Source of the DNA: Dysgonomonas sp. 511
Lineage (GTDB): Bacteria > Bacteroidota > Bacteroidia > Bacteroidales > Dysgonomonadaceae
Assembly (NCBI RefSeq): GCF_010501105.1
Contig: NZ_QVMQ01000004.1
Span: 1 to 64,000, forward strand
Reading direction: 5' to 3'
DNA length: 64,000 nucleotides
Position 1 is the stretch's first letter. Each line of letters starts with the position of its first letter. Position numbers and translations under genes: made by a program. Below the pieces are notes generated by a model. The model was not told where the DNA came from and did no database searches. It saw only the letters and a program-made list of their open reading frames with translations. Positions 17,717 to 25,645 of this stretch are shown piece after piece.

Positions 17717-18190
17717 ATGAAAATTACATTGCTGGTTATAGGAAAGACCGATGCGGGTTACTTTATAAATGCTATCGACGAATATAAAAAACGTCTTGAG
17801 CATTATATCCCTTTCGAAATACAGATAATTCAGGACTTGAAAAATACTAAAAGTTTAACAGTAGGGCAGCAAAAAGAAAAGGAAGGCGAGCTTATACTGA
17901 AAAGCCTGCAAGCGGGCGATTACCTCGTTTTGCTCGACGACAAAGGCAAGGAATATACCTCCATGCAGTTTGCCTCTTATATCGAGAAGAAGACTCATAC
18001 GGTTTCCCGCCGGCTGGTGTTTGCCGTTGGCGGCCCTTATGGCTTTTCGGACGATGTATATGCCAAAGCCAGTGAGAAACTGACGCTTTCGCGAATGACC
18101 TTTTCGCACCAGATGGTACGCCTGATCTTCGTAGAGCAGCTATACAGGGCGATGACGATACTCAACAATGAGCCTTATCATCACGAATAA
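17717..18190 (+). CDS. rlmH: 23S rRNA (pseudouridine1915-N3)-methyltransferase
   Basis: 157 residues, standard RlmH length. It methylates pseudouridine 1915 in helix 69 of 23S rRNA in assembled 70S ribosomes. The SPOUT knot is seen in the C-terminal half: FAVGGPYGFSDDVYAKASEKLTLS followed by MTFSHQMVRLIFVEQLYRA. The element at 17519-17708 stops eight bases upstream of the ATG, leaving no room for an ordinary promoter or leader unless the element supplies it. A terminator-like hairpin follows at 18199-18225. Confidence 0.97.
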   Translation: MKITLLVIGKTDAGYFINAIDEYKKRLEHYIPFEIQIIQDLKNTKSLTVGQQKEKEGELILKSLQAGDYLVLLDDKGKEYTSMQFASYIEKKTHTVSRRLVFAVGGPYGFSDDVYAKASEKLTLSRMTFSHQMVRLIFVEQLYRAMTILNNEPYHHE

Positions 18191-18198
18191 GGACAGAA

Positions 18199-18225
18199 AA
18201 CTCAGGAGCGATGTGCCCCTGAGTT
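18199..18225. terminator. Hairpin between rlmH and the inositol-phosphate synthase gene
   Basis: AACTCAGG (18199-18206) pairs with CCTGAGTT (18218-18225) in the 60-base gap between convergent genes. The T tract is poor on the plus strand; on the minus strand TTTTC follows. Confidence 0.6.
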
Positions 18226-18250
18226 ATTCACACTATATGTCAAAGACGGC

Positions 18251-19546
18251 TTAGTCGATAAAATCAACTGTCTCTTCTCCAATCATTTGGCGAAGCGTGT
18301 TTTTCAGCTTCACATATTGGATAAACAAGTCGTGCTCTGCAACCTTGCTAGGCTCGTGCATCGGGCTCTTGAAGTAGAACGACAACCATTCTTGTATTCC
18401 GCTCATTCCTGCACGTTGCGCAAGGTCGGTAAACAATACTAGGTCGAGGCAAAGAGGAGCAGCCAAGATAGAGTCCTTGCAAAGGAAGTCTACTTTCAAC
18501 TGCATTTTATAGCCCAACCATCCGAACAGGTCGATGTTATCCCAGCCTTCTTTATCGTCCTTGCGAGGAGGATAATAGTTGATACGTACCTTGTGGTAAA
18601 CGTTTCCGTAAAGCTCTGGATAAAGCTCAGGTTGAAGGATATTGTCGATAACAGACAGTTTAGACTCTTCTTTTGTCTTGAATGAACCCGGATCGTCGAG
18701 CACTTCGCCGTCGCGGTTACCAAGGATGTTGGTAGAGAACCATCCGCTAAGACCCAACATACGGGTTTTCAACATTGGCGACAATACAGTCTTCAACATT
18801 GTTTGCCCTGTCTTGAAGTCTTTACCGCAGATAGGAGTCTGGGTTTTCTCAGCCAGTTCCCACATTGCAGGTATGTCTACCGTAAGGTTAGGGGCACCGT
18901 TGATGTAAGGTATTCCCATCGACACACAAGCATAGGCATAGATATTAGAAGGAGCTATGTCTTTATGGTTTTCTTTCAGTCCTTTTTCGAAAGCGGCAAG
19001 CGTTTTGTGTACGTCGCTCAGTGGAGTAAATACTTCGGTACTACCACACCAGATAACAACGATACGGTCGCAACCGTTTTCTTTCTTGAAGTTCTCGATG
19101 TCTTGTTTTACTTGTTCTGCCAAGTCCCATTTAGTAGGGGCAGATTTCACCCAAGTTCCGTGAAGGCGTTTTACAAAGTCTTGGTCGAATACGGCTTTCA
19201 TCGGTTTGATGGCCATCATTTCGTCTTTCACTTTGTCGAGGTCTTCTTTTGTCAATACGTCGGCGTGAACCGCAGCTTCATACGCATTGTCTTCAAAGAT
19301 GTCCCATCCACCGAATACGATGTCTTTAAGGTCTGCCAAAGGCACAGCATCTTTGATTTTAGGGAAACGGTTTTCTTCCCTTTTACCCAATCGCATGGTT
19401 GCCAATTGAGTGATTGAACCTACAGGAACTCCTTGCCCTTTGCGGGTCATCAATGTTCCTGCCATGAATGTGGTGGCTACTGCACCAACTCCTACCGATA
19501 GAATACCAAGTTTACCATTGGCTTCTTTCACTTGTACTTTTCCCAT
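18251..19546 (-). CDS. Inositol-3-phosphate synthase
   Basis: 431 residues of the myo-inositol-1-phosphate synthase family, which converts glucose 6-phosphate to inositol 3-phosphate using NAD+. The N-terminal Rossmann motif is GILSVGVGAVATTFMAG and the conserved catalytic segments include GAPNLTVDIPAM, CGKDFKTGQTMLKTVL and GWFSTNILGNRDG. In Bacteroides this enzyme starts the synthesis of inositol (phospho)sphingolipids. The partner genes known from Bacteroides (CDP-alcohol phosphotransferase, phosphatase) are not adjacent here. Monocistronic, with a 490-base non-coding region upstream. Confidence 0.93.
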   Translation of the reverse strand: MGKVQVKEANGKLGILSVGVGAVATTFMAGTLMTRKGQGVPVGSITQLATMRLGKREENRFPKIKDAVPLADLKDIVFGGWDIFEDNAYEAAVHADVLTKEDLDKVKDEMMAIKPMKAVFDQDFVKRLHGTWVKSAPTKWDLAEQVKQDIENFKKENGCDRIVVIWCGSTEVFTPLSDVHKTLAAFEKGLKENHKDIAPSNIYAYACVSMGIPYINGAPNLTVDIPAMWELAEKTQTPICGKDFKTGQTMLKTVLSPMLKTRMLGLSGWFSTNILGNRDGEVLDDPGSFKTKEESKLSVIDNILQPELYPELYGNVYHKVRINYYPPRKDDKEGWDNIDLFGWLGYKMQLKVDFLCKDSILAAPLCLDLVLFTDLAQRAGMSGIQEWLSFYFKSPMHEPSKVAEHDLFIQYVKLKNTLRQMIGEETVDFID

Positions 19547-20035
19547 TTTTTAGTTTTAAATTGTTAAAATACACTGCAACCCGCAGCAATCCTTTAAACG
19601 CGGTGACCTGCGGCAATATGCCGCAAATCTATATAATAGTATAGCTTTGGTGAAGGTCTGGTTTATTTTATTCTCCCAACCCGGGCTTTTCTACCATACA
19701 AACGGTATCCATTCTTAAACCAGTCAATCAGACCAACTCTACATTATTACCAAAGTACTGAAGTGTTTATCAACTGTTAGTTGAAGTATGCCTGTTTGTG
19801 AAGAGAGGCATTACAAATGTCAACAACGACAAACTTACAATAGCTTCCGCCAAAGCTATTTTTAATAACGAAATAGTATATAATATTATTGCGTGATGAG
19901 CAAAGGTATAAAATCATCGGGAAAAACAAAGATATACACCTTACATTTATTTCTTTTTGATATTTTTTTATCCGGATTTTAACAGGAATATCTATCAATA
20001 TTTTGTGCAAAAAGTAACATATGTAACACCTTTTT
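19547..20035. other. Non-coding region upstream of the inositol-phosphate synthase gene
   Basis: About 490 bases without a gene. Near the synthase gene there is a GC-rich segment with a short hairpin (GCGGCA-ATA-TGCCGC around 19608-19624) and a minus-strand TAGATTTG at 19624-19631 that fits the -7 consensus, giving a leader of roughly 75 bases. The middle is AT-rich. The far end holds a copy of the GTAACA/TGTTAC repeat that runs into the next gene's 3' end. I see no RNA gene. Confidence 0.55.
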
Positions 20036-20054
20036 TCATTCTTTTCCATTGTTA
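20009..20054 (-). repeat. GTAACA/TGTTAC dispersed repeat, copy C
   Basis: Read on the minus strand it begins GTAACAATGGAAAAG and runs to TGTTACATATGTTAC and a T run, matching the first ~46 bases of the repeats at 259 and 403. The 5' part overlaps the last codons and stop of the helix-turn-helix gene at 20036. Confidence 0.75.
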
Positions 20055-20629
20055 CTTTCCTCCCTCATTTCGTGGCTTAGTCCTACTTTACTTCCATTGG
20101 AGGGGTCGAGAGCTTTTTTGTTGCTTACCACAATCCGATACATATTTGCCCGCCTGCTGACAAAGTCTTCCAGTTCCATCTTAGTTTCTTCGTCTACCAC
20201 TCCTATCTCTGTCGGCTTGGCGTACAGGTCTTCGTTGGCTTCAGAAGTTTTCGCTTTTTTGTTTTCCCTCTCCAAAGCCAGCTTTATGGTGTGGTGATCG
20301 GGCATTACTTCTTTTTTCTTTACCACTTTCTTTTTGAGCACCATTTCCTGAGGGTTGCCTTTCGATGGTTCGTAGTACAGCCTTTCTTCGGTGAGGGTAT
20401 AGCCTTCGAGTTTCTTCTTCAGCGACATACGCGCCAGCATTACCAGTGCTTCGTCGCGCCGTTCAACGGCATCTTCCACCGCTGCACAAAATTCGGGTTT
20501 TGTATTCTTCCATTCGTAAAAGGTTTTGCGGTTGATGCCTGTTGCGCGGCATATTTCGGCTACGGTGTACATATCGTGTTCTATCATCTCCAGGATGCGT
20601 TCTGCCAGTTTTGTTGTAAATTTTGCCAT
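20036..20629 (-). CDS. Helix-turn-helix protein, terminase small subunit-like
   Basis: 197 residues. The N-terminal 60 residues form a homeodomain-type helix-turn-helix resembling phage terminase small subunits and phBC6A51-type proteins (MYTVAEICRATGINRKTFYEWKNTKPEFCAAVEDA). The rest is charged and helical with a lysine-rich stretch (VLKKKVVKKKEVMPDHHT) and a region HTIKLALERENKKAK that is also common in terminase small subunits. No large terminase, portal or other phage gene is nearby, so it is either a phage relic or a domesticated DNA-binding protein. The last residues and stop codon are supplied by a dispersed repeat. Confidence 0.7.
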   Translation of the reverse strand: MAKFTTKLAERILEMIEHDMYTVAEICRATGINRKTFYEWKNTKPEFCAAVEDAVERRDEALVMLARMSLKKKLEGYTLTEERLYYEPSKGNPQEMVLKKKVVKKKEVMPDHHTIKLALERENKKAKTSEANEDLYAKPTEIGVVDEETKMELEDFVSRRANMYRIVVSNKKALDPSNGSKVGLSHEMREESNNGKE

Positions 20630-20778
20630 AATCTTTTCCTTTATAGATAAAGTAAAAAGAATTTGATTGGGATTCCTTCATTACAAATTTCATTCGTCCA
20701 ACCTTGTTCCCTGCACCGGCAGCCGGTTTTCCGATTAAAAGAATTTTTATGATTTAATTTAATTTGTTTAAGAAATGA

Positions 20779-20843
20779 ACGCTTGAAACACAAAGAACAT
20801 TAAATAAACAAACTTGGTGAAATATTATTTGTTTCAAAAGCGT
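20779..20843. promoter_or_regulatory. Interrupted palindrome between divergent genes
   Basis: ACGCTTGAAACA (20779-20790) is mirrored by TGTTTCAAAAGCGT (20830-20843) with a two-base bulge and a 39-base spacer. It lies in the intergenic space between the helix-turn-helix gene and the 100-residue gene, ending 17 bases before the latter's ATG. It may be an operator, or an mRNA leader hairpin. Confidence 0.4.
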
Positions 20844-20860
20844 CAACTAAAATAAACGAC

Positions 20861-21163
20861 ATGGATAATAAAAGGACAATAGCCATTATTACAGACAAAG
20901 GCTCTCCCTGCAAGGAAATCAAAGAGAATACGTTGGTAAACGTGTTCAGAATGGAAGGCGACAAGGTTCTGGGCTACGAAAGTATAAAGCTGGAAAATAG
21001 CAACAGCTTCCCGAAGCTTCTCGAACTAAAGGAAATCAGCCTGATATATATAGAAACATTGAGCAAGGACATGATGCGGATACTTCAACGGCTTGGGATA
21101 AATGTGAAATGTAAAGATGAATGGAGTGGCGACGATTTTATAGGCAAGTTTGTGTTTGGTTAA
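20861..21163 (+). CDS. Small orphan protein, possibly NifX/NifB-like fold
   Basis: 100 residues, no signal peptide. An opening strand TIAIITDKG, a second strand pair LVNVFRMEGDKVLGYESIKLE and a late LIYIETLSKDMMRILQRLGINVK resemble the order of elements in dinitrogenase iron-molybdenum cofactor (NifX/NafY) domains. This is a fold-level impression without decisive motifs. Codon use and the clean start after the palindrome support a real gene. It stands alone: a repeat follows downstream and a divergent helix-turn-helix gene lies upstream. Confidence 0.55.
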   Translation: MDNKRTIAIITDKGSPCKEIKENTLVNVFRMEGDKVLGYESIKLENSNSFPKLLELKEISLIYIETLSKDMMRILQRLGINVKCKDEWSGDDFIGKFVFG

Positions 21164-21194
21164 TAATGCGAATCAGGAGTTGGAATTTTATAGT

Positions 21195-21507
21195 AAAAAC
21201 GTCCTTTTTTATTCTGCGCGCAATCACAGATTGCTTGCGTTCCTTTTGGACTAAGCCCCAAGTACGTGGTAGGGTAAACACATGAAAAATAATATTCCAT
21301 TTTGACTACTGTAGGGGCGAATTATCATTCGCCCGAAATAGAAAAAATCAGCGGGCGAATGATAATTCGCCCCTACAAAGCTCGGAATAGAGTTTAGATA
21401 AATTTCACGCGTTTACTCCAGGAGGGCGCGCCAGTATGTGCTAAAGAGAAAATATTTAACCGAAGATTGCTTTTATGCAGTAGCAGTATAAAAAATGAAC
21501 ATATAAT
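21195..21507. repeat. Left copy of the ~320-bp inverted repeat flanking the pentose genes
   Basis: Starts near AAAACGT at 21195 and ends near ACATATAAT at 21507. The reverse complement, with small differences, is at 27022-27346. It contains the hairpin GCAATC-ACA-GATTGC, a 25-base perfect palindrome (21311-21335 with 21352-21376) and TAAACTCTATTCC-type unique arms. No reading frame inside. The two copies point away from each other and enclose GH127, the symporter and xylA. Confidence 0.85.
21311..21376. repeat. REP-like 25-bp perfect palindrome
   Basis: GTAGGGGCGAATTATC... (21311-21335) pairs base for base with its complement at 21352-21376 over a 16-base loop. Shorter relatives occur at 112-131, 27146-27231 and 47224-47270. 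Confidence 0.85.
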
Positions 21508-21716
21508 AGCATTATGCTTTCGTAGCGGGGAATCAGCAAAGTTTCCCGCTTTTTTGTTTTTAGCCGATAAGCCGACGGTCATGCAACAACTATGTTTTAC
21601 AACATGTTTTATAAGTGTTTGCTCGAATACTTATTTTTATATCTTGCAAGTGTAAAGAAGACACTTATTGTAAATCTAAATATGTTGTTAAACAAGGAAA
21701 AAGAACTTAGCATTTC

Positions 21717-24086
21717 ATGAAAAAACCGGCATTACTCATTGCATCCCTATTTTGTATCCTGTCAGCATTTGCCCAGCAAGGGGCAAAGGTCAGCTATTTC
21801 GACCTGCAAGACGTCCGTTTATTAAACAGCCCTTTCAAGCATGCAGAAGAACTGGACAAAAAGTACCTCTTGGAACTCAATGCAGACAGGCTTCTCGCTC
21901 CATTTGTCAGAGAAGCAGGACTTCCCAAGAAGGCCGACAGCTATACCAATTGGGAAAATACAGGCCTTGACGGACACATAGGAGGACACTACCTATCGGC
22001 ACTTTCGTTGATGCATGCATCTACAGGCGATGCCGCTATTAAAGAACGGCTGGACTATATGGTCGGCGAACTTAAACGCTGCCAGGATGCTAATGGAAAT
22101 GGCTACATAGGCGGCGTGCCCGGAGGAAAGACTATTTGGGACGAAATAGCCGCAGGGAACATCCAGGCTTCGGGCTTCGGGCTTAATAACAGGTGGGTTC
22201 CTCTATACAATATACACAAGACATATGCCGGATTGCGCGATGCCTACCTCGTAGCAGGCAACCGGACAGCAAAAGAGATGCTCGTAAAAATGACAGACTG
22301 GGCGATAAAGCTTGTCTCTGCCCTGTCGGAAGACCAGATTCAGGATATGCTCCGTAGCGAACATGGCGGGCTGAACGAAACCTTTGCCGATGTAGCCGCC
22401 ATTACCGGCGACGAAAAGTACCTGAAACTAGCGCGCCAGTTTTCGCATCAGTCGATACTAAACCCCTTGCTCAACCACGAGGACAAGCTCACCGGGATGC
22501 ATGCAAACACACAGATACCAAAGGTGTTGGGCTTCAAGCGTATCGCCGACATAGAGGGTAACGAGTCGTGGTCGGAGGCTGCCCGTTTCTTTTGGGAAAC
22601 CGTGGTGGAGCATCGTTCCATCTGCATTGGGGGAAATAGTGTACACGAACACTTCCATCCGGCAAACGATTTTTCGGGTATGATAACCAGCAACGAAGGC
22701 CCTGAAACTTGTAATACATATAATATGCTCAGGCTTAGCAAGATGCTTTACCAGACATCGCTGGATAAGAAATACATGGACTACTACGAAAGAGCATTGT
22801 ACAATCATATACTATCCAGCCAGAACCCCAATGGCGGAGGGCTGGTCTATTTCACCCAGATGCGTCCGGGACATTACCGCGTATATTCGCAGCCGCACAC
22901 CAGCATGTGGTGTTGTGTAGGATCGGGAATAGAGAACCATGCGAAATATGGCGAGATGATCTATGCCCATACTGGCAGCGAACTGTATGTAAACCTATTC
23001 ATTCCTTCGATGCTAAACTGGAGGGACAAGGATGTTGAAGTTGTACAGGAGAACTCTTTCCCGGATAAAGCCAGTACCCTACTGACTATAAACCCTAAGA
23101 AAGCGACTGCCTTCACCCTCAAGTTGCGCTACCCGTCGTGGATAAAAGGCGGAAAATTCAGCGTAAGGGTGAACAACAAAGAATACAGTGCCGCCCTCGA
23201 TGCTACAGGCTACCTCTCCATAAACCGGACTTGGAAGAAGGGAGATAGAGTATCTGTGGAAATGCCTATGGAGATATTCGCTGAGCAGATGCCTGATAAG
23301 TCGAATTACTACTCCATCTTCTATGGACCTATAGCACTGGCTGCCAAATCGGGTTCGGAAGACCTGCAAGGACTATTTGCCGACGACAGCCGGGGTGGTC
23401 ATGTTGCACATGGCCGGCAACTTGCGCTGAAAGATATGCCTATCATTGTTAGCGAGCCGGACAAGATTGCATCGCGGATAAGCCCGGTAGAGGGTAAGCC
23501 TTTAACTTTCACATTGAGCAACCTCTATTCTGAGAAATATCCGAAGACGATGGAACTGATCCCATTCTTCCGCCTGCATGAGTCGCGATATATCATCTAT
23601 TGGCCGCAAGCTACAGCCAACGAGGTGCAGAAGCTACAGGAGAAAATAGCCAAAGATGAGAAAGAACGAATGGCACTCGATGCTATCACCATAGACAAGG
23701 TGGTATGTGGTGAGCAACAGCCTGAGTCTGACCATTTCGTGCAGATGGAAAAATCCAATGCTGGCTTCTTCGAAGATATCCATTGGCGCGAGGCTAAAGG
23801 CTGGTTCAGCTACCGGATGAAGAACCCGGACAAAAGGGCGAAATCATTGTACCTGAAATACTTCGACAGGGATAAATCGCGTAGCTTCGACATATTGGTC
23901 AATGATGTGCCAGTATCTTCGATGATGCTGAACGGCGGAGAAGCCGCACCTCAATATACCATCATAGAAATCCCCGAAAGCGAGCTGAACAAACAGAGCC
24001 TAGCAGTGAAGATAATGGCAAAGGACAATTCGACGACAGGCAAAATGGTAGAGGTCAGGTTATTGAATCTTAATAAGAACCTATAA
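21717..24086 (+). CDS. GH127 family glycoside hydrolase (beta-L-arabinofuranosidase)
   Basis: 789 residues with a Sec signal peptide (hydrophobic run ending SAFAQQ), so periplasmic or exported. The body is a GH127/DUF1680 protein. The metal and catalytic cysteines of the family are present: E330 and C332 in GPETCNTYNML, and C399-C400 in MWCCVGSG, corresponding to the Zn-binding Glu-Cys and nucleophile Cys of the Bifidobacterium enzyme. Such enzymes release beta-L-arabinofuranose from plant oligosaccharides. It precedes the symporter and xylA (convergent), suggesting supply of pentoses from arabinoxylan or related glycans. An extra C-terminal beta domain follows about residue 640. Confidence 0.9.
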   Translation: MKKPALLIASLFCILSAFAQQGAKVSYFDLQDVRLLNSPFKHAEELDKKYLLELNADRLLAPFVREAGLPKKADSYTNWENTGLDGHIGGHYLSALSLMHASTGDAAIKERLDYMVGELKRCQDANGNGYIGGVPGGKTIWDEIAAGNIQASGFGLNNRWVPLYNIHKTYAGLRDAYLVAGNRTAKEMLVKMTDWAIKLVSALSEDQIQDMLRSEHGGLNETFADVAAITGDEKYLKLARQFSHQSILNPLLNHEDKLTGMHANTQIPKVLGFKRIADIEGNESWSEAARFFWETVVEHRSICIGGNSVHEHFHPANDFSGMITSNEGPETCNTYNMLRLSKMLYQTSLDKKYMDYYERALYNHILSSQNPNGGGLVYFTQMRPGHYRVYSQPHTSMWCCVGSGIENHAKYGEMIYAHTGSELYVNLFIPSMLNWRDKDVEVVQENSFPDKASTLLTINPKKATAFTLKLRYPSWIKGGKFSVRVNNKEYSAALDATGYLSINRTWKKGDRVSVEMPMEIFAEQMPDKSNYYSIFYGPIALAAKSGSEDLQGLFADDSRGGHVAHGRQLALKDMPIIVSEPDKIASRISPVEGKPLTFTLSNLYSEKYPKTMELIPFFRLHESRYIIYWPQATANEVQKLQEKIAKDEKERMALDAITIDKVVCGEQQPESDHFVQMEKSNAGFFEDIHWREAKGWFSYRMKNPDKRAKSLYLKYFDRDKSRSFDILVNDVPVSSMMLNGGEAAPQYTIIEIPESELNKQSLAVKIMAKDNSTTGKMVEVRLLNLNKNL

Positions 24087-24090
24087 TATA

Positions 24091-24126
24091 TTAGCAAGGC
24101 CAGACTGGGAAATCTGGCCTTGCTAA
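24091..24126. terminator. Bidirectional terminator between GH127 and the symporter gene
   Basis: TTAGCAAGGCCAGA (24091-24104) pairs with TCTGGCCTTGCTAA (24113-24126), a perfect 14-bp stem in the 68-base gap between convergent genes. The T tracts are weak. Confidence 0.7.
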
Positions 24127-24154
24127 CTATATTACTTCAGATTGATTATGTAGG

Positions 24155-25543
24155 TTATTTCTTCCACAGCTTTTCCATATCCTCCAGCGTACGCCCTTTG
24201 GTTTCGGGAACCATCTTCCATACAAACAGAGCCGAAAGCACAGCCATCAGCCCATAGAAGCCATAGGTCATACCGCCGCTAAATTCCATCATCGGCGGGT
24301 AGGTAGAAGATATCAGATAGTTGGAGAACCATTGTGCAGCAACGGCAATAGCTACAGCTTGCCCCCGTATCTTATTCGGGAATATCTCAGCTATCAGTAC
24401 CCAGCAAATTGGTCCCCACGACATCATAAACGATGCTGTGTAGATAATGATAAACACAAGAGTGCTGATGCCGATAATGTTGTTGAATGCCAGCCCCGAT
24501 ATAGCAAACATACCGATAGCCATACCGATAGATCCTGTGATAAGCAGCGGTTTGCGCCCCCATTTATCGACAGTAAGGATGGCAACAACAGTAAATACCA
24601 CATTCACCAATCCCATGATAATGGTCTGCAACATAGAAGCATCTTTGGCCGCACCCATACTCTCGAATATACGCGGAGCATAATACAGGGCAACATTGAT
24701 GCCGACAAATTGCTGAAACACAGACAAAAGTATCCCTATAATAATCACGGCCTTACCATAAGAGAAAAGCTTGGCTTTTACGCTTCCCGATACTGTACCT
24801 TTTATGTCGTCGAGTATCGAACTGGCTTTCTCCTTCGACCCGTTGATCTTCTCAAGTACAGCCAAAGCCTTGTCATCCTGATGTGTAAGCGCAAGGTAGC
24901 GAGGAGTTTCGGGAACGAGCAACAACAGCAAACCAAACAGGGCGGCAGGAATAGCCTCTGACGCAAACATATAGCGCCATCCTGTTTCGTTTATCCATTC
25001 TATAGTCTGTCCGCTGGCGATACCCCAGTTGACAAAATAAACGACAAGCATACCGAAGATGATAGCAAACTGGTTGAAAGATACCAGCCTGCCCCTTATC
25101 TCAGCAGGGGCTATCTCGCCTATATACATCGGGCAAACTGCCGATGCAAGGCCAACACCTATCCCTCCTAATACGCGGTAGAAATTGAATGTCCATAGTA
25201 AAGCCATACTAGGCTCACCTTGTGTAAAGAAGAGGGTTTCGGGGAATCCTGAGCCTAAAGCCGACAAGAAAAATAGCAATGCTGCCAGCAACAGCGATTT
25301 CTTACGTCCCAAACGGGAAGAAAGGAAACCGGAAAGAAGCCCTCCTATTATACAGCCTATCAATGCACTGGAAACTGTAGCGCCATGAGCAAATGCACCC
25401 AATCCCAAAGGCTCGATAAGATATGCCTGTATAGATTTTTCGGCTCCCGATATCACCGCCGTATCGTAACCAAAGAGCAAGCCTCCTATGGTCGCGACGA
25501 GCGTTATTCCAAAAATATATGCCTTGTTAAATTCGTTTTTCAT
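24155..25543 (-). CDS. xylE: MFS sugar porter, D-xylose:H+ symporter-like
   Basis: 462 residues, twelve membrane segments. Sugar-porter signatures are present: DTAVISGAEKS in helix 1, the loop GRKKSLLLAALLF, RVLGGIGVGLASAVCPMYIGEIAP, and PETPRYL near the central loop. The C-terminal half has the QQFVGINVALYYAPRIF motif and GWGP-like SWGPICWVLIAEIFPNKIRGQA, and ends with VPETKGRTLEDME. Together with xylA upstream on the same strand this points to xylose import, though arabinose or glucose cannot be excluded by sequence. The 102-base gap to xylA contains a heptamer array. Confidence 0.88.
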   Translation of the reverse strand: MKNEFNKAYIFGITLVATIGGLLFGYDTAVISGAEKSIQAYLIEPLGLGAFAHGATVSSALIGCIIGGLLSGFLSSRLGRKKSLLLAALLFFLSALGSGFPETLFFTQGEPSMALLWTFNFYRVLGGIGVGLASAVCPMYIGEIAPAEIRGRLVSFNQFAIIFGMLVVYFVNWGIASGQTIEWINETGWRYMFASEAIPAALFGLLLLLVPETPRYLALTHQDDKALAVLEKINGSKEKASSILDDIKGTVSGSVKAKLFSYGKAVIIIGILLSVFQQFVGINVALYYAPRIFESMGAAKDASMLQTIIMGLVNVVFTVVAILTVDKWGRKPLLITGSIGMAIGMFAISGLAFNNIIGISTLVFIIIYTASFMMSWGPICWVLIAEIFPNKIRGQAVAIAVAAQWFSNYLISSTYPPMMEFSGGMTYGFYGLMAVLSALFVWKMVPETKGRTLEDMEKLWKK

Positions 25544-25552
25544 TGGTCTTGA

Positions 25553-25642
25553 TTTAGTTACAAGTTACGAGTTACGAGTTACAAGTAAACAAGACTCTAA
25601 ATCAGAGAGCTTGTAACTTTTGTAACCCGTAACTCGTAACTA
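25553..25642. repeat. Heptamer array forming a long imperfect hairpin
   Basis: Tandem AGTTACA/AGTTACG heptamers (25556-25590) face a mirrored set in the second half (about 25612-25642), giving a ~30-bp imperfect stem with a loop near 25591-25611. It lies between xylA and the symporter gene, which are codirectional, and could form a processing or attenuation hairpin in a shared transcript. Confidence 0.75.
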
Positions 25643-25645
25643 TTT

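Noticed and set aside
18199-18225. Riboswitch or attenuator in the rlmH-inositol synthase gap
   Set aside because: It is a simple hairpin between two stop codons, adequately explained as a terminator.
19768-19786. Another end of MITE family 2 (CAACTGTTAG)
   Set aside because: Similarity stops after about nine bases; too short to claim.
20036-21163. Prophage
   Set aside because: Only a terminase-small-like gene; no capsid, tail, integrase or attachment-site repeats.
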